Source: a bacterium (GTDB taxonomy: Bacteria > Myxococcota_A > Bradymonadia > UBA7976 > UBA1532). Taken from it: DNA of 64,000 bases. The notes under the pieces are model-generated. The model searched no databases and had not been told where the DNA came from. It saw only the letters and a program-made list of their open reading frames with translations. A program made the translations under genes and the position numbers. How positions within the stretch are numbered: the first letter of the stretch is position 1; the number at the start of each line of letters is the position of its first letter. The stretch spans positions 62,001 to 126,000 of the forward strand of contig JAUHYW010000021.1 of NCBI GenBank assembly GCA_030426085.1, given 5' to 3'. Of this stretch, positions 34,582 to 42,784 are shown piece by piece.

Positions 34582-37041
34582 ATGGGCGACGACGACTCCC
34601 GCACCGCCGGATGGTTCGACAGCCTCGTCGAGCCGGCCGACGAAGCCACCCTCGCCGAGGGCGAATCGACCGGCCCCGGCGTCACCGCCCTGCCCGCCCG
34701 CGGGCCGCGCTCGGCCCGCTACACCGATCTGGGGCTGCTGGCCCGGGGCGGCATGGGCGAGATCCGCCGGGTGCACGACACCCTGCTCGGGCGCCCGGCG
34801 GTGATGAAGATCATGCACCCCCATCTGGCTCTGCGGCGGCGCTCGCGGGCCCGGTTCCTGGCCGAGGTCCGCATCACCGCCCGGCTGCAGCACCCGGGTA
34901 TCGTGCCGGTGCAGGAGGCCGGCGAGCTGAGCGACGGGCGGCTGTGGTTCACCATGAAAGAGGTCGCCGGCCGTACGCTGCACGCCATCGCCGACGAGTT
35001 CCACCGGGCGCTGGACTACGGGGCCGACTCGACCGCCGACGGGTGGAACCTGCGCCGGCTGATCGACGTGCTGCGGCGGGTGGCCCAGACCCTGGCCTAC
35101 GCCCACCGCGAGGGGGTCGTGCACCGGGACATCAAGCCCGAGAACCTGATGGTGGGCGCCTTCGGCGAGGTGATGGTGATGGACTGGGGCATCGCCTACG
35201 ACCGGCGGCGCCCCCCGGACATCGAGCCGGCCGAGGCGGGCGACACCGAGCGAACGGGCGTCGTCGGCACCCCGTCCTACATGGCCCCCGAGCAGGCGCG
35301 GGGGCAGGCCCCGAGCCCCGCGACCGACGTCTATGCGCTCGGCGGGGTGCTGTTCACGCTGCTGACCGGCAGCCGCCCCATCGACACCCGGGGCGACAGC
35401 AAGGCGGTCATCCACACCCGGCCCCGCCCGGTGGCCGACGCCGTGCCCGACCACCTCGAGGTGCCGCCTCCGCTCGCCGAGCTGTGCGACCGCGCGCTGA
35501 GCGCCGACGCGGACCGCCGCCCGGCGGACGCCGGGGTCTTCGAAGCCGCGCTGCGGGCCTGGCTCGACGGTGAGGCCCGGCGGGCCCGGGCCGAGGCGCT
35601 GATCCGATCCGCCCGGGAACTGATGCCCCGCACCGCCGCGCTGCGGGCCCGGGCCGAGACCCAGACCCGGGAAGCCGCCGACCGCCTCGCCCCGGTGGCG
35701 CCCCACGCCCCGATCGCCCAGAAGCGGCCCGGTTGGCAGCTCGAGTCCGAGGCCGAAGCGATCCGCCAGCGCGCTCGGCGGGTCCAGCTCGCGGTGGCCC
35801 AGACGCTGCGTCAGGCGCTGGAGGCCGATCCCGACTCCCGCGAGGCCCGCGAACTGCTGAGCCGCCACTACAGGGAGCAGGTGCTCGACGCCGAGAAGCG
35901 GGGCGACCATCAGGCGGCCGCCGACGCCGCCGAGACGCTGCGGCTGCACGACGAGGCGGGCAACGCCGAGTGGCTGCGAGGGGACGGCGCGCTGACGCTG
36001 GTGACCGATCCGCCCGAGGCCACAGCGACGCTCTTCCGCTTCGTCGAGCGGGACCGCCGCCTGGTGCCGGAGAAGGTGCGCCGGCTGCCGTCGACGCCGA
36101 TCGAGGCGCTGCCGCTGGCCCGGGGCAGCTACGTGATCGTGCTCCAGGCGCCGGGGCGGGCCGACGCGCTGTACCCGGTGCATATCGATCGCAACCGCCA
36201 CTGGCACGGCCGCCCCCCGGACGGCGGGCGGACTCACCCGGTCCTGCTGCCCCCGGCCGACGCGCTCGGCCCCGACGACGTCTACGTGCCGCCCGGCTGG
36301 TGCCGGCTCGGCGGCGATCCCGAAGCGAGCGACCCGTTGCCGGGCCACGAGCGCTGGATCGATGGCTTCGTGATGCGTCGGTTCCCCGTGACCCACGGGG
36401 AGTACATCGACTTCCTCGACGCGCTCGTCGCCGCGGGCGACGAAGCGGCGGCCCTGCAACACATGCCCTCCGGCGGGCCGGCGGGCGCCCTCTACGCCCG
36501 CGACACCGACGGCCGGTTCCACGTGCAGCGCGCCATCGACATCGACTGGACCCCCGACATGCCCGTCATGCGCATCACCTGGCGCTCGGCGGTGGCCTAT
36601 GCCGCGTGGTACGCCGCCCGCACCGCCCAGCCATGGCGACTGCCCGAGGACGTGGAGTGGGAGAAGGCCGCCCGGGGCGCCGACGGCCGGCTGTATCCCA
36701 TGGGCGACTACCTCGACCCCACCTGGGCCTGCATGCTGACCAGCCACGCCGAGCGGCCCCGGCCGGCGGTCATCGGCGAGTTCGGCGGCGATCGCAGCCC
36801 GTATGGCATCGCGTGGCTCGCCGGCAACGCATCCGCGTTCTGTCAGACGCCCTACCGCCGCTTCGGCACCAGCACCGACGCCGAGCCGACCCCCGCCGAC
36901 GACCGGTTCCGCATCGTGCGGGGAGGCTGGTTCGTCGCCCGAGCCCACGCCTGTCGCGCAGCCCAGCGGCTCGCCGTGCGCCCCGACGTGCTGACCCCGA
37001 CCGTCGGCATCCGCCTCGTGCGCAGCCTGCCCCCCGGGTGA
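34582..37041 (+). CDS. Ser/Thr protein kinase fused to FGE-sulfatase domain (copy 1)
   Basis: An 819-residue fusion. Residues about 46-330 are a Hanks-type kinase: RGGMGE loop, AVMKIMHPH lysine, HRDIKPEN catalytic loop (His181), MDWG in place of DFG (Asp201) and SYMAPEQ. A helical/coiled region (330-470) and a PEGA-like beta segment (about 475-550) lead to a formylglycine-generating-enzyme-like domain (about 565-815): WIDGFVMRRFPVTHGEYIDF, WRLPEDVEWEKAARGADGR, SPYGIAWLAGNASAF and FRIVRGGWF. FGE-type domains in such fusions are generally thought to bind or modify partners; the catalytic Cys pair of true FGE is not evident. No membrane segment is seen, so it is cytosolic. Two paralogues lie at 52312 and 55967. 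Confidence 0.92.
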   Translation: MGDDDSRTAGWFDSLVEPADEATLAEGESTGPGVTALPARGPRSARYTDLGLLARGGMGEIRRVHDTLLGRPAVMKIMHPHLALRRRSRARFLAEVRITARLQHPGIVPVQEAGELSDGRLWFTMKEVAGRTLHAIADEFHRALDYGADSTADGWNLRRLIDVLRRVAQTLAYAHREGVVHRDIKPENLMVGAFGEVMVMDWGIAYDRRRPPDIEPAEAGDTERTGVVGTPSYMAPEQARGQAPSPATDVYALGGVLFTLLTGSRPIDTRGDSKAVIHTRPRPVADAVPDHLEVPPPLAELCDRALSADADRRPADAGVFEAALRAWLDGEARRARAEALIRSARELMPRTAALRARAETQTREAADRLAPVAPHAPIAQKRPGWQLESEAEAIRQRARRVQLAVAQTLRQALEADPDSREARELLSRHYREQVLDAEKRGDHQAAADAAETLRLHDEAGNAEWLRGDGALTLVTDPPEATATLFRFVERDRRLVPEKVRRLPSTPIEALPLARGSYVIVLQAPGRADALYPVHIDRNRHWHGRPPDGGRTHPVLLPPADALGPDDVYVPPGWCRLGGDPEASDPLPGHERWIDGFVMRRFPVTHGEYIDFLDALVAAGDEAAALQHMPSGGPAGALYARDTDGRFHVQRAIDIDWTPDMPVMRITWRSAVAYAAWYAARTAQPWRLPEDVEWEKAARGADGRLYPMGDYLDPTWACMLTSHAERPRPAVIGEFGGDRSPYGIAWLAGNASAFCQTPYRRFGTSTDAEPTPADDRFRIVRGGWFVARAHACRAAQRLAVRPDVLTPTVGIRLVRSLPPG

Positions 37042-37058
37042 CGGGCAGGCCCGCCGGA

Positions 37059-37640
37059 TCACTGCTTGGGATCGACCGCGCAGTACCAGCAGTTGCCGCT
37101 GCCGGGGACCAGGCTGATGTCCGACTTCGCCTGCAAGTACAAGGGCTTGGTGCGGTCACCCGAGATCGAACTCGGCGGGCCGCTCGTCGACGCCGCCTTG
37201 TGATACTCGAGGCCATCGGAGCGCACGATGAGCACGCCGAGCAGATCCCCGGTCTTGCTCCACGAGCCGGCCGAGTACTGCCCTTCGTACATCTCGAAGA
37301 TGGCCTGATCGCTGCCCAGCGACTTCACCAGCTTGCCCGACCAGGTGCCCATCCCATAGACGGTCGCCGACGGGGGCGAGCCGCTCGTCACCTCGACCCC
37401 GGCGTCGAAGACCACGTCGTTGCTCGACGACGGGGTCCAGTCGACGTGCACCGCGTTCTTGCCCCAGCCGCTCAGCGGCTCATCGCCCCCGGTCGTGGCG
37501 AACGCCTGATAGATGTGACCCAGGCTGCCGCCGGTCGGGCTGAGCACCTCCCGGTCGACCACTTTGCCGGCCCACTCGGGATCCACCTCGAAGTGCCAGA
37601 ACGGCAGGATCCCCGAGTCCTTGCTGCTCGCGTCGGCCAT
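37059..37640 (-). CDS. Hypothetical beta-rich cytosolic protein
   Basis: A 193-residue protein starting MADASSKDSGILPFWHFEVD, with the ATG (37640) well placed after GGAGGAGAGAG. It is rich in Gly, Ser, Trp and Tyr, apparently all-beta, with no signal peptide and no recognised domain. A short CWYC pair near the C-terminus (NCWYCAVDPKQ) could bind metal or form a disulfide. It converges on the kinase-FGE gene with only 17 bases between stops and shares a 209-base divergent control region with the SGNH lipoprotein gene. Confidence 0.75.
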   Translation of the reverse strand: MADASSKDSGILPFWHFEVDPEWAGKVVDREVLSPTGGSLGHIYQAFATTGGDEPLSGWGKNAVHVDWTPSSSNDVVFDAGVEVTSGSPPSATVYGMGTWSGKLVKSLGSDQAIFEMYEGQYSAGSWSKTGDLLGVLIVRSDGLEYHKAASTSGPPSSISGDRTKPLYLQAKSDISLVPGSGNCWYCAVDPKQ

Positions 37641-37737
37641 CTCTCTCTCCTCCGTGTCGCCGATGTGTTCGCGCGGCCCGCGAGTCGGTCCGCAGGGGCA
37701 CTGTAGAGGCTCGGATACACGATTGCATCTGTCTGTA

Positions 37738-37760
37738 GACGGCTGAACCGTTGAACCGTC
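37738..37760. promoter_or_regulatory. Imperfect 23-base palindrome in a divergent control region
   Basis: GACGGCTGAAC-C-GTTGAACCGTC has 9 of 11 paired positions. It lies about 98 bases from one gene start (37640) and 90 from the other (37850), so a dimeric regulator bound here could control both. No protein is assigned. Confidence 0.4.
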
Positions 37761-37849
37761 TCCGGGAAGGCGCCGGCCCTCGATCGTGCGAAGATGCCGG
37801 CCCGCCCGTTGCACCGACGGGTCGCGTGATCCCGACCTCGGAGACGACG

Positions 37850-39385
37850 ATGCGCCCCGATCCGCCGAACGGGCTGTCCACCGCGCTGGCGCTGCTGCTC
37901 CTGTTGCTCGGCGGATGCGCCGAGCCCACCGACGAGCCCGACGGCGGGCCGTCGGTGGACGACGGCCCGTCGGCCGTCGACGGTACGCCGGGCGACGCGG
38001 CCCCCGGCGACGCCGCCCGGCCGATGACAACCGACATGGGATCCTCGCCGCCCGATGCCGGGCCCGACAGCGCCCCCGACACCTCTCCCCTTGAGCGGCC
38101 GGATGCCATGCCGGATACCATGCCGGATGCCATGCCGGATACGATCGAGGCCCCGGTGGGCGACGCGATGGTCCTCCCCCGGCCCGACGCCGCCCCCGCC
38201 CCCGAAGGGCCGACCCCCTACCCCGCCGATCGGGCGCAGTCGCCGCTGACCCCGTGGGTCGTCGACACGCTCCGGGGCATCGCCGACGCCGCGCCGCGGG
38301 CGCCGGACGTCTTCGCCAAGATCGGTGACTCGGTCACCGTCAGCCGCAGCTTCATGCGCTGCTTCGCCACCGACGACCTCCAGCTCGACGGCCGGGACCA
38401 CCTGTGGCCCACCATCGAGCGCTTCCGCATGGGCGACGCCGGCGGCACCGACCCCTACCGCCGCGAGAGCAGCGCCGCGACGGTCGGGTGGAGCGTCTTC
38501 CACGCTCTGCGGGGCGACCCCGCGCCGCTCGAGGTCGAGCTGGAGCTGCTCGATCCCCGGTTCGCGGTGGTGATGTTCGGCACCAACGACATCCAGAACC
38601 GGGACATCGACGGCTATGCCATCCAGCTCTGGGATCTGATCGACCGGGTCATCGACAGCGGCACCATCCCCATCATGTCGACGGTGATGCCCCGGGACGA
38701 CGACCCCGACGCCGACGCCCTCGTGCCCCGCTACAACGCGGTCGTGCGGGCCATCGCCCAGGGGCGCCAGGTGCCGCTCGTCGACCTCCACCGGCTGCTC
38801 GCTGCACTGCCCGACCACGGGCTCGGGCCCGACCGGCTGCACCCCAGCGCAGCGCCCACCGGCGCCTGCGATCTGAGCCCCGACGGGCTGCTGTACGGCT
38901 ACAACATCCGCAACCTGCTCACGATCACCGCGCTCGACCGCGCCCGCCGGGCGCTCGAGCCGGGCGAGGCGGCGCCCGATCCGCCGCACCCCCGCCCGGC
39001 CGCCACCGGGGGGGTGGCCGATCCCATCGTCATCGATCGCCTGCCCTTCACCGATCTGCGCGACACCCGCGACTCACCCCATCGGGCCCTCGACGCCTAC
39101 CCCGGCTGCGACGCGCCCCAGGACGAGTCGGGGCCCGAGTTCGTCTACGCCCTGCGCCTCGATCGGCCGACCATCGTGCGGGCCCGGGTCTTCGACCGGG
39201 GCGACGACGACATCGACCTGCACCTGCTCGCCGATCCCGTCGGGGCCGGGGCCTGCCTCGACCGGGCCCACCGGACGATCGAGGCCAGCCTCGGGCCGGG
39301 CACGTGGTACTTCGTGCTCGACACCTACGTCGACGGCGGCACCGAGCGCAGCGGCCCGTTCCTCTTCACCCTCATCGAGGGCTGA
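37850..39385 (+). CDS. SGNH-hydrolase lipoprotein with PPC-like C-terminal domain
   Basis: A 511-residue exported protein. The signal ends LLLLLLGGC, a good lipobox, followed by an Asp/Pro/Gly-rich linker of about 100 residues. The SGNH/GDSL core follows: FAKIGDSVTVS (block I Ser), VMFGTNDIQ (block III Gly-Thr-Asn-Asp) and GPDRLHPS (block V Asp-x-x-His). The last 90 residues (FVYALRLDRPTIVRARVFD, DIDLHLLAD, GTWYFVLDTYVDGG) resemble a bacterial pre-peptidase C-terminal domain. Members hydrolyse esters or deacetylate glycans at the cell surface. The start at 37850 drops 33 in-frame codons that do not look coding. Confidence 0.85.
   Translation: MRPDPPNGLSTALALLLLLLGGCAEPTDEPDGGPSVDDGPSAVDGTPGDAAPGDAARPMTTDMGSSPPDAGPDSAPDTSPLERPDAMPDTMPDAMPDTIEAPVGDAMVLPRPDAAPAPEGPTPYPADRAQSPLTPWVVDTLRGIADAAPRAPDVFAKIGDSVTVSRSFMRCFATDDLQLDGRDHLWPTIERFRMGDAGGTDPYRRESSAATVGWSVFHALRGDPAPLEVELELLDPRFAVVMFGTNDIQNRDIDGYAIQLWDLIDRVIDSGTIPIMSTVMPRDDDPDADALVPRYNAVVRAIAQGRQVPLVDLHRLLAALPDHGLGPDRLHPSAAPTGACDLSPDGLLYGYNIRNLLTITALDRARRALEPGEAAPDPPHPRPAATGGVADPIVIDRLPFTDLRDTRDSPHRALDAYPGCDAPQDESGPEFVYALRLDRPTIVRARVFDRGDDDIDLHLLADPVGAGACLDRAHRTIEASLGPGTWYFVLDTYVDGGTERSGPFLFTLIEG
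38096..38143 (+). repeat. 12-base tandem repeat in the lipoprotein linker
   Basis: About four units of ATGCCGGATRCC, the first diverged, encode alternating Met-Pro-Asp-Ala and Met-Pro-Asp-Thr in the SGNH lipoprotein linker. The units are nearly identical, which suggests recent slippage; changes by whole units would keep the frame and alter linker length only. Confidence 0.85.
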
Positions 39386-39496
39386 GCCGCGGGTCCGGCG
39401 GCGCTCGGACGCATTGACGACAGGCACCGGGCGGGGTTGAATGCGTCCGGGTCGACCTCGTCGGCGGCCGCGCACGAACACAGGGGAAGAAGAGCC

Positions 39497-40642
39497 GTGG
39501 ATCACACCATGCACCGCATCGTCCGCCCGCTTCAGCCATCCCGCCGCGCCCGCCGCGCTCCGCTCCTCGCCCTCCCACTCGCCGCGCTGCTCGCCGCGCC
39601 CGGCGTCGCCTCGGCCGACACCGCCCACGCCTGGCAGGGCAGCCGCCAGGTCGTCAAGGTCGACCACCTGCGCCCGGCGATGAAGAGCGGCGAAGGCTAC
39701 GGCGAGAAGTACACCTTCAACGCCGACTTCGACGGGGGCGGCAGCTTCTATTTCTCGTTGACCATCAGCAACCTCGGCCTGGGCGACGGCAAGATGGAGG
39801 CCAAGGGCCGGCTGACGGTGGGCGGGGAGAAGTTCACCTGGAAGAAGAACCTCGACGACGACGAGTGGTCCTCGGGCAAGCCGGGCTTCGACGTGAAGGC
39901 CGGGCCGGCCCGCATCTCGGGCACCCCCACCAACCTCGTGATGACCGCCAAGGCCAACGGGGCCGAGGTCGAGCTGACCTTCACCCCCATCGCCAACCCC
40001 TGGCGCCCCCGCGACGGCAAGGTCCGCTGGGGCGACGAGGGCGTCTCGGACTACACCGTCTTCCCGCTGATGAAGGTCGAGGGCCGCTACAAGAAGACCG
40101 GTGGTGACTGGGCCCCGCTCGCCGGCCGGGGCTACGGCACCCACAGCTGGAGCAGCGTCGCACCCTACGAAGCCATGCGCTGGGCCCTCGAGCTGCGGGG
40201 CATCGACGGCGACAAGACGATCTACATGCGCGAGCTGGGCGCCGCCGAGGACTTCGGCAAGGCCCGCATCCCCTACCTGCTCGTCACCCGGGGCAACGAG
40301 GTGCTCTTCGAGTCGTTCGACTACGAGATGAAGCCCACCGCGACGCTGACCGACGAGAAGCACGACAACCGCTACGTGGTGCCCGAGGCCTTCATCCTGA
40401 TCGGCAAGGACGCCTCCGACCCCAAGCGGCTCATCCGGGGCAAGGTCACCAAGAAGAAGCTGCGCAAGCGGCGCGAGCCGCTGAAGAAGATGAACGCGGC
40501 GGTGCGGGCGGTCGCCAGCCAGTACAGCGAGCCGGTGTCCTACGATTACGACGTGGACGTGCTCATCGAGGTCAAGGTCGGCGCCGAGACCGAGCAGATC
40601 CGGGCGGTGGGGCGCTACGAGGTGCATCACCTCAACAAGTGA
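39497..40642 (+). CDS. Secreted protein, possibly lipocalin-like (AttH/CrtC/Svf1 type)
   Basis: A 381-residue protein with an Arg-rich signal peptide ending LLAAPGVASA before DTAHAW. The mature part is beta-rich, with repeated strands (KYTFNADFDGGGSFYFSLTI, KMEAKGRLTVGG, ARISGTPTNLVMTAKANG) and a GYGTHSWSSVAPYEAMRWALE motif. The two-halved arrangement recalls lipocalin-like AttH/CrtC or Svf1 proteins that bind carotenoids or other lipids; the fit is weak. GTG 39497 is preferred for the AGGGGAAGAAG just upstream; ATG 39509 is possible. The convergent neighbour is a carotenoid oxygenase, which would suit a lipid-binding role. Confidence 0.65.
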   Translation: MDHTMHRIVRPLQPSRRARRAPLLALPLAALLAAPGVASADTAHAWQGSRQVVKVDHLRPAMKSGEGYGEKYTFNADFDGGGSFYFSLTISNLGLGDGKMEAKGRLTVGGEKFTWKKNLDDDEWSSGKPGFDVKAGPARISGTPTNLVMTAKANGAEVELTFTPIANPWRPRDGKVRWGDEGVSDYTVFPLMKVEGRYKKTGGDWAPLAGRGYGTHSWSSVAPYEAMRWALELRGIDGDKTIYMRELGAAEDFGKARIPYLLVTRGNEVLFESFDYEMKPTATLTDEKHDNRYVVPEAFILIGKDASDPKRLIRGKVTKKKLRKRREPLKKMNAAVRAVASQYSEPVSYDYDVDVLIEVKVGAETEQIRAVGRYEVHHLNK

Positions 40643-40647
40643 CCGCT

Positions 40648-40664
40648 CGGGGGCATCACCCCCG
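40648..40664. terminator. Short hairpin between convergent genes
   Basis: CGGGGG-CATCA-CCCCCG forms a 6-base-pair stem exactly at the junction of two convergent genes, overlapping the carotenoid oxygenase stop codon. No T-run follows on either side. Confidence 0.3.
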
Positions 40665-42029
40665 GGGCGCGAAGCACCCGTGCAGCGCCGGCGGCACATG
40701 GTGCGGATACCACAGCCGGGCCAGCGGCGGCCGGGTCGGATCGGCGCCGTCGAGCACCACCGCCCCCACCCGATCGGCCTCGAAGTCGTGCACCTGGGCC
40801 ATGATCCACACGTCGTCCTCGGCCTCGCCCCGCGGGGCGACGCTCACCTCCCCGCAATGGATGCCATCGCCCAACGCGGCGCGCACGCAGGCGCCCGTCT
40901 CGTGGTCGAAGCGCGCCAGCCGGTTGATGCCGGCGTCGTCCTCGATGATCCAGGTGTAGCGATGGCGGCGGCCGGCGAGCCGAGCGTCCGCCACCGGGAA
41001 GTCGCGCTCCCCGCCGACCAGCTCCTCGACCTCGGCCGACTCGCCGCGCAGCGTCACCCGGGTGAAGCGGGACGGCGGCATGTCGGGCACCTCGCCCCGG
41101 CGCATCGACGCCAGGCTGAACTCGGCGTCGAGATCGAGCCGCGGCATGCGGCACAGGTCGACCACGTAGGCGTCGCCGTCGGCGAAGGCGTTGCCGAAGT
41201 GGAAGCTGTAGAAGGCGGGGATGGTGAACCGCCGCGTCGCCTCGGGCGCCGCGAGGGGCACGACGAACACCTCGGTGCCCTGCTCGGGCCGCCAGACGAG
41301 CGACTCCAGCGGCGAGCGCAGCCCCAGCATGAGCGGCACGACGCGGATGTCGAGCGGGTGCACCATCACGATGACCGCGTCACCGGCGAAGGCGATGTCG
41401 TGCACCAGCACCCGGGGTCCGGGCAGCGGCATCCGGGCGATGCGCGCGCCGCCGCCGGGCTCCAGGCGGTAGACCGACAGGTGACAGACGCGGCCGTACT
41501 CGATCCCGAAGCCATACAGCGCGCCGGACTTCGGATCGACCCGAGAGTGGGCGTGAAAGCTCGGCTGGTCGGGTACCAGCGCCCGGGGCGCGCCGGAGCC
41601 GAGGTGCTCGTCGATGGGGATGGGCAGCCCGCCCTCGGCCAGCGCGAACGTCTCACCCTGCCAGCGCAGCACGTTGATGTTGCGCACCGCCTTGCCCCGC
41701 CCGCCGACCATGCGCCACCACGCCGTGCGGGTCTGCCCCGACGCGTAGAGCGGCCGGCCGGCGGCCCGCTCCTCGGCCAGCTTGGGGCACTCGACGACCG
41801 CGCTGGCCACCTGCGCCCGGCCGTCGGCGATGCGCAGCGCGGTGATGGCGCCGTCGGCGTCGAACCAGTGGCGGTATGGCCGCCCGAACAGCTCGAAGAG
41901 CCCCGGCCCATTGCGCCAGAGCGTACCGGCGAGGCCGTCGGGCAGGGCGCCCTCGACGGTCACCGGCACGAAGCCGCCGGTGGGTTCGACGCTGCGGAAT
42001 GCCCGTCCCAGGGCTTGTGTGGGGGTCAT
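40656..42029 (-). CDS. Carotenoid cleavage oxygenase (RPE65/CCO family)
   Basis: A 457-residue seven-bladed propeller enzyme. The four iron-binding histidines of the family are identifiable in PSFHAHSRVD, VLVHDIAFAG, AFYSFHFGNAF and the closing ALHGCFAPRG, and the N-terminal LAGTLWRNGPGLFELFG is the usual family opening. Members cleave double bonds in carotenoids, apocarotenoids or stilbenes using molecular oxygen and non-haem iron. No signal peptide is seen. The ATG at 42029 is kept because the 13 codons before it lie in the operator region. It is divergent from a TetR regulator that probably controls it. Confidence 0.92.
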   Translation of the reverse strand: MTPTQALGRAFRSVEPTGGFVPVTVEGALPDGLAGTLWRNGPGLFELFGRPYRHWFDADGAITALRIADGRAQVASAVVECPKLAEERAAGRPLYASGQTRTAWWRMVGGRGKAVRNINVLRWQGETFALAEGGLPIPIDEHLGSGAPRALVPDQPSFHAHSRVDPKSGALYGFGIEYGRVCHLSVYRLEPGGGARIARMPLPGPRVLVHDIAFAGDAVIVMVHPLDIRVVPLMLGLRSPLESLVWRPEQGTEVFVVPLAAPEATRRFTIPAFYSFHFGNAFADGDAYVVDLCRMPRLDLDAEFSLASMRRGEVPDMPPSRFTRVTLRGESAEVEELVGGERDFPVADARLAGRRHRYTWIIEDDAGINRLARFDHETGACVRAALGDGIHCGEVSVAPRGEAEDDVWIMAQVHDFEADRVGAVVLDGADPTRPPLARLWYPHHVPPALHGCFAPRG

Positions 42030-42039
42030 GGCGGCTCCG

Positions 42040-42056
42040 ATGTGAACACCTCTTAC
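42040..42056. promoter_or_regulatory. TetR operator candidate, oxygenase side
   Basis: ATGTGAACACCTCTTAC, continuing as ATCG, is itself an imperfect dyad (ATGTGAA against TTACAT). The same pattern occurs inverted at 42101-42117. It lies 10 bases upstream of the oxygenase start codon. Confidence 0.6.
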
Positions 42057-42100
42057 ATCGCCGACCATAGAGCGCCCTTGCGCCCCGCCGCAAGCCCGAA

Positions 42101-42117
42101 GTAAGAAACATTCACAT
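42101..42117. promoter_or_regulatory. TetR operator candidate, regulator side
   Basis: GTAAGAAACATTCACAT is the inverse of the site at 42040-42056: read on the minus strand it is ATGTGAATGTTTCTTAC, identical at 13 of 17 positions. It overlaps the regulator's own start codon, which would suit autorepression. Confidence 0.6.
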
Positions 42118-42784
42118 GGCGCGCGAACGATACCACCACGGCAACCTGCGGCGGGCCCTGCTCGACGCCGCGCTGGCGATCGTCGCCGAGGACGGGGTCT
42201 CGGCGATCACGATGTCGGCGCTGGCCCGCGCGGCCGGGGTATCGTCCGGGGCCCCCTACCGCCACTTCAAGTCCACCGACGCGGTGCTCGTCGCGCTGGC
42301 CGCCGAGGGCTGGGCCCGGCTGCTCGCCGACGAGGAGGCCCGGGTCGACCCCGACGCGCCGCCGCTGGATCAGTTCCGCCAGGCGGGCGTCACGACCGTG
42401 CGGTTCGCGGTGACCCACCCCATCCACTTCCGGCTGATGTTCGGCCCCATCGGCCGCCGCCTCGACGACCCCGATCTGAGCACCCGTCGGGCCGAGGTCG
42501 ACGCCCGCACCGCCGCGCTGGCCGAGGCCGCCCTCACCGGCGACGCCGACCGCGAGACCCGGGTGCTGGCGGCGCAGGCCCAGGTCTACGGCCTCGCCCG
42601 GCTCTTCGTCGACGGGGTGCTGCCGGCGGCGGACGCCGACACCGCCGAGGCCCTGGCCCACGCGGTGACCGGCGTGCTCGGCGAGGGGCTGATCCCCCGC
42701 GAGTCACCCGTTCAGAGCCGCCCCGACGCCCGGAACCAATCCAGCGCGGCGGCCACCCCCGCGTCGGGCGAGCCGGGGTCGTAG
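42116..42784 (+). CDS. TetR-family transcriptional regulator
   Basis: A 222-residue repressor-type protein. The N-terminal helix-turn-helix is clear: RRALLDAALAIVAEDGVSAIT, MSALARAAGVSSGAPYRHFKST. The ligand domain has the TetR WHG-type pattern (AVTHPIHFRLMFGP, AQVYGLARLFVDGVL). The ligand is unknown; given the divergent oxygenase it may be an apocarotenoid or fatty compound. Two inverted operator-like sites lie in the 86-base gap, one over its own start. The last 73 bases of the gene overlap the end of the convergent epimerase gene, so the C-terminal 24 residues are a low-complexity extension. Confidence 0.92.
   Translation: MARERYHHGNLRRALLDAALAIVAEDGVSAITMSALARAAGVSSGAPYRHFKSTDAVLVALAAEGWARLLADEEARVDPDAPPLDQFRQAGVTTVRFAVTHPIHFRLMFGPIGRRLDDPDLSTRRAEVDARTAALAEAALTGDADRETRVLAAQAQVYGLARLFVDGVLPAADADTAEALAHAVTGVLGEGLIPRESPVQSRPDARNQSSAAATPASGEPGS

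Noticed and set aside
37696-37711. GGGCAC-N5-AGGCT as a sigma54 promoter of the SGNH gene
   Set aside because: GG and GC spacing is right but the -12 TT is missing; too weak beside the two exact sites.
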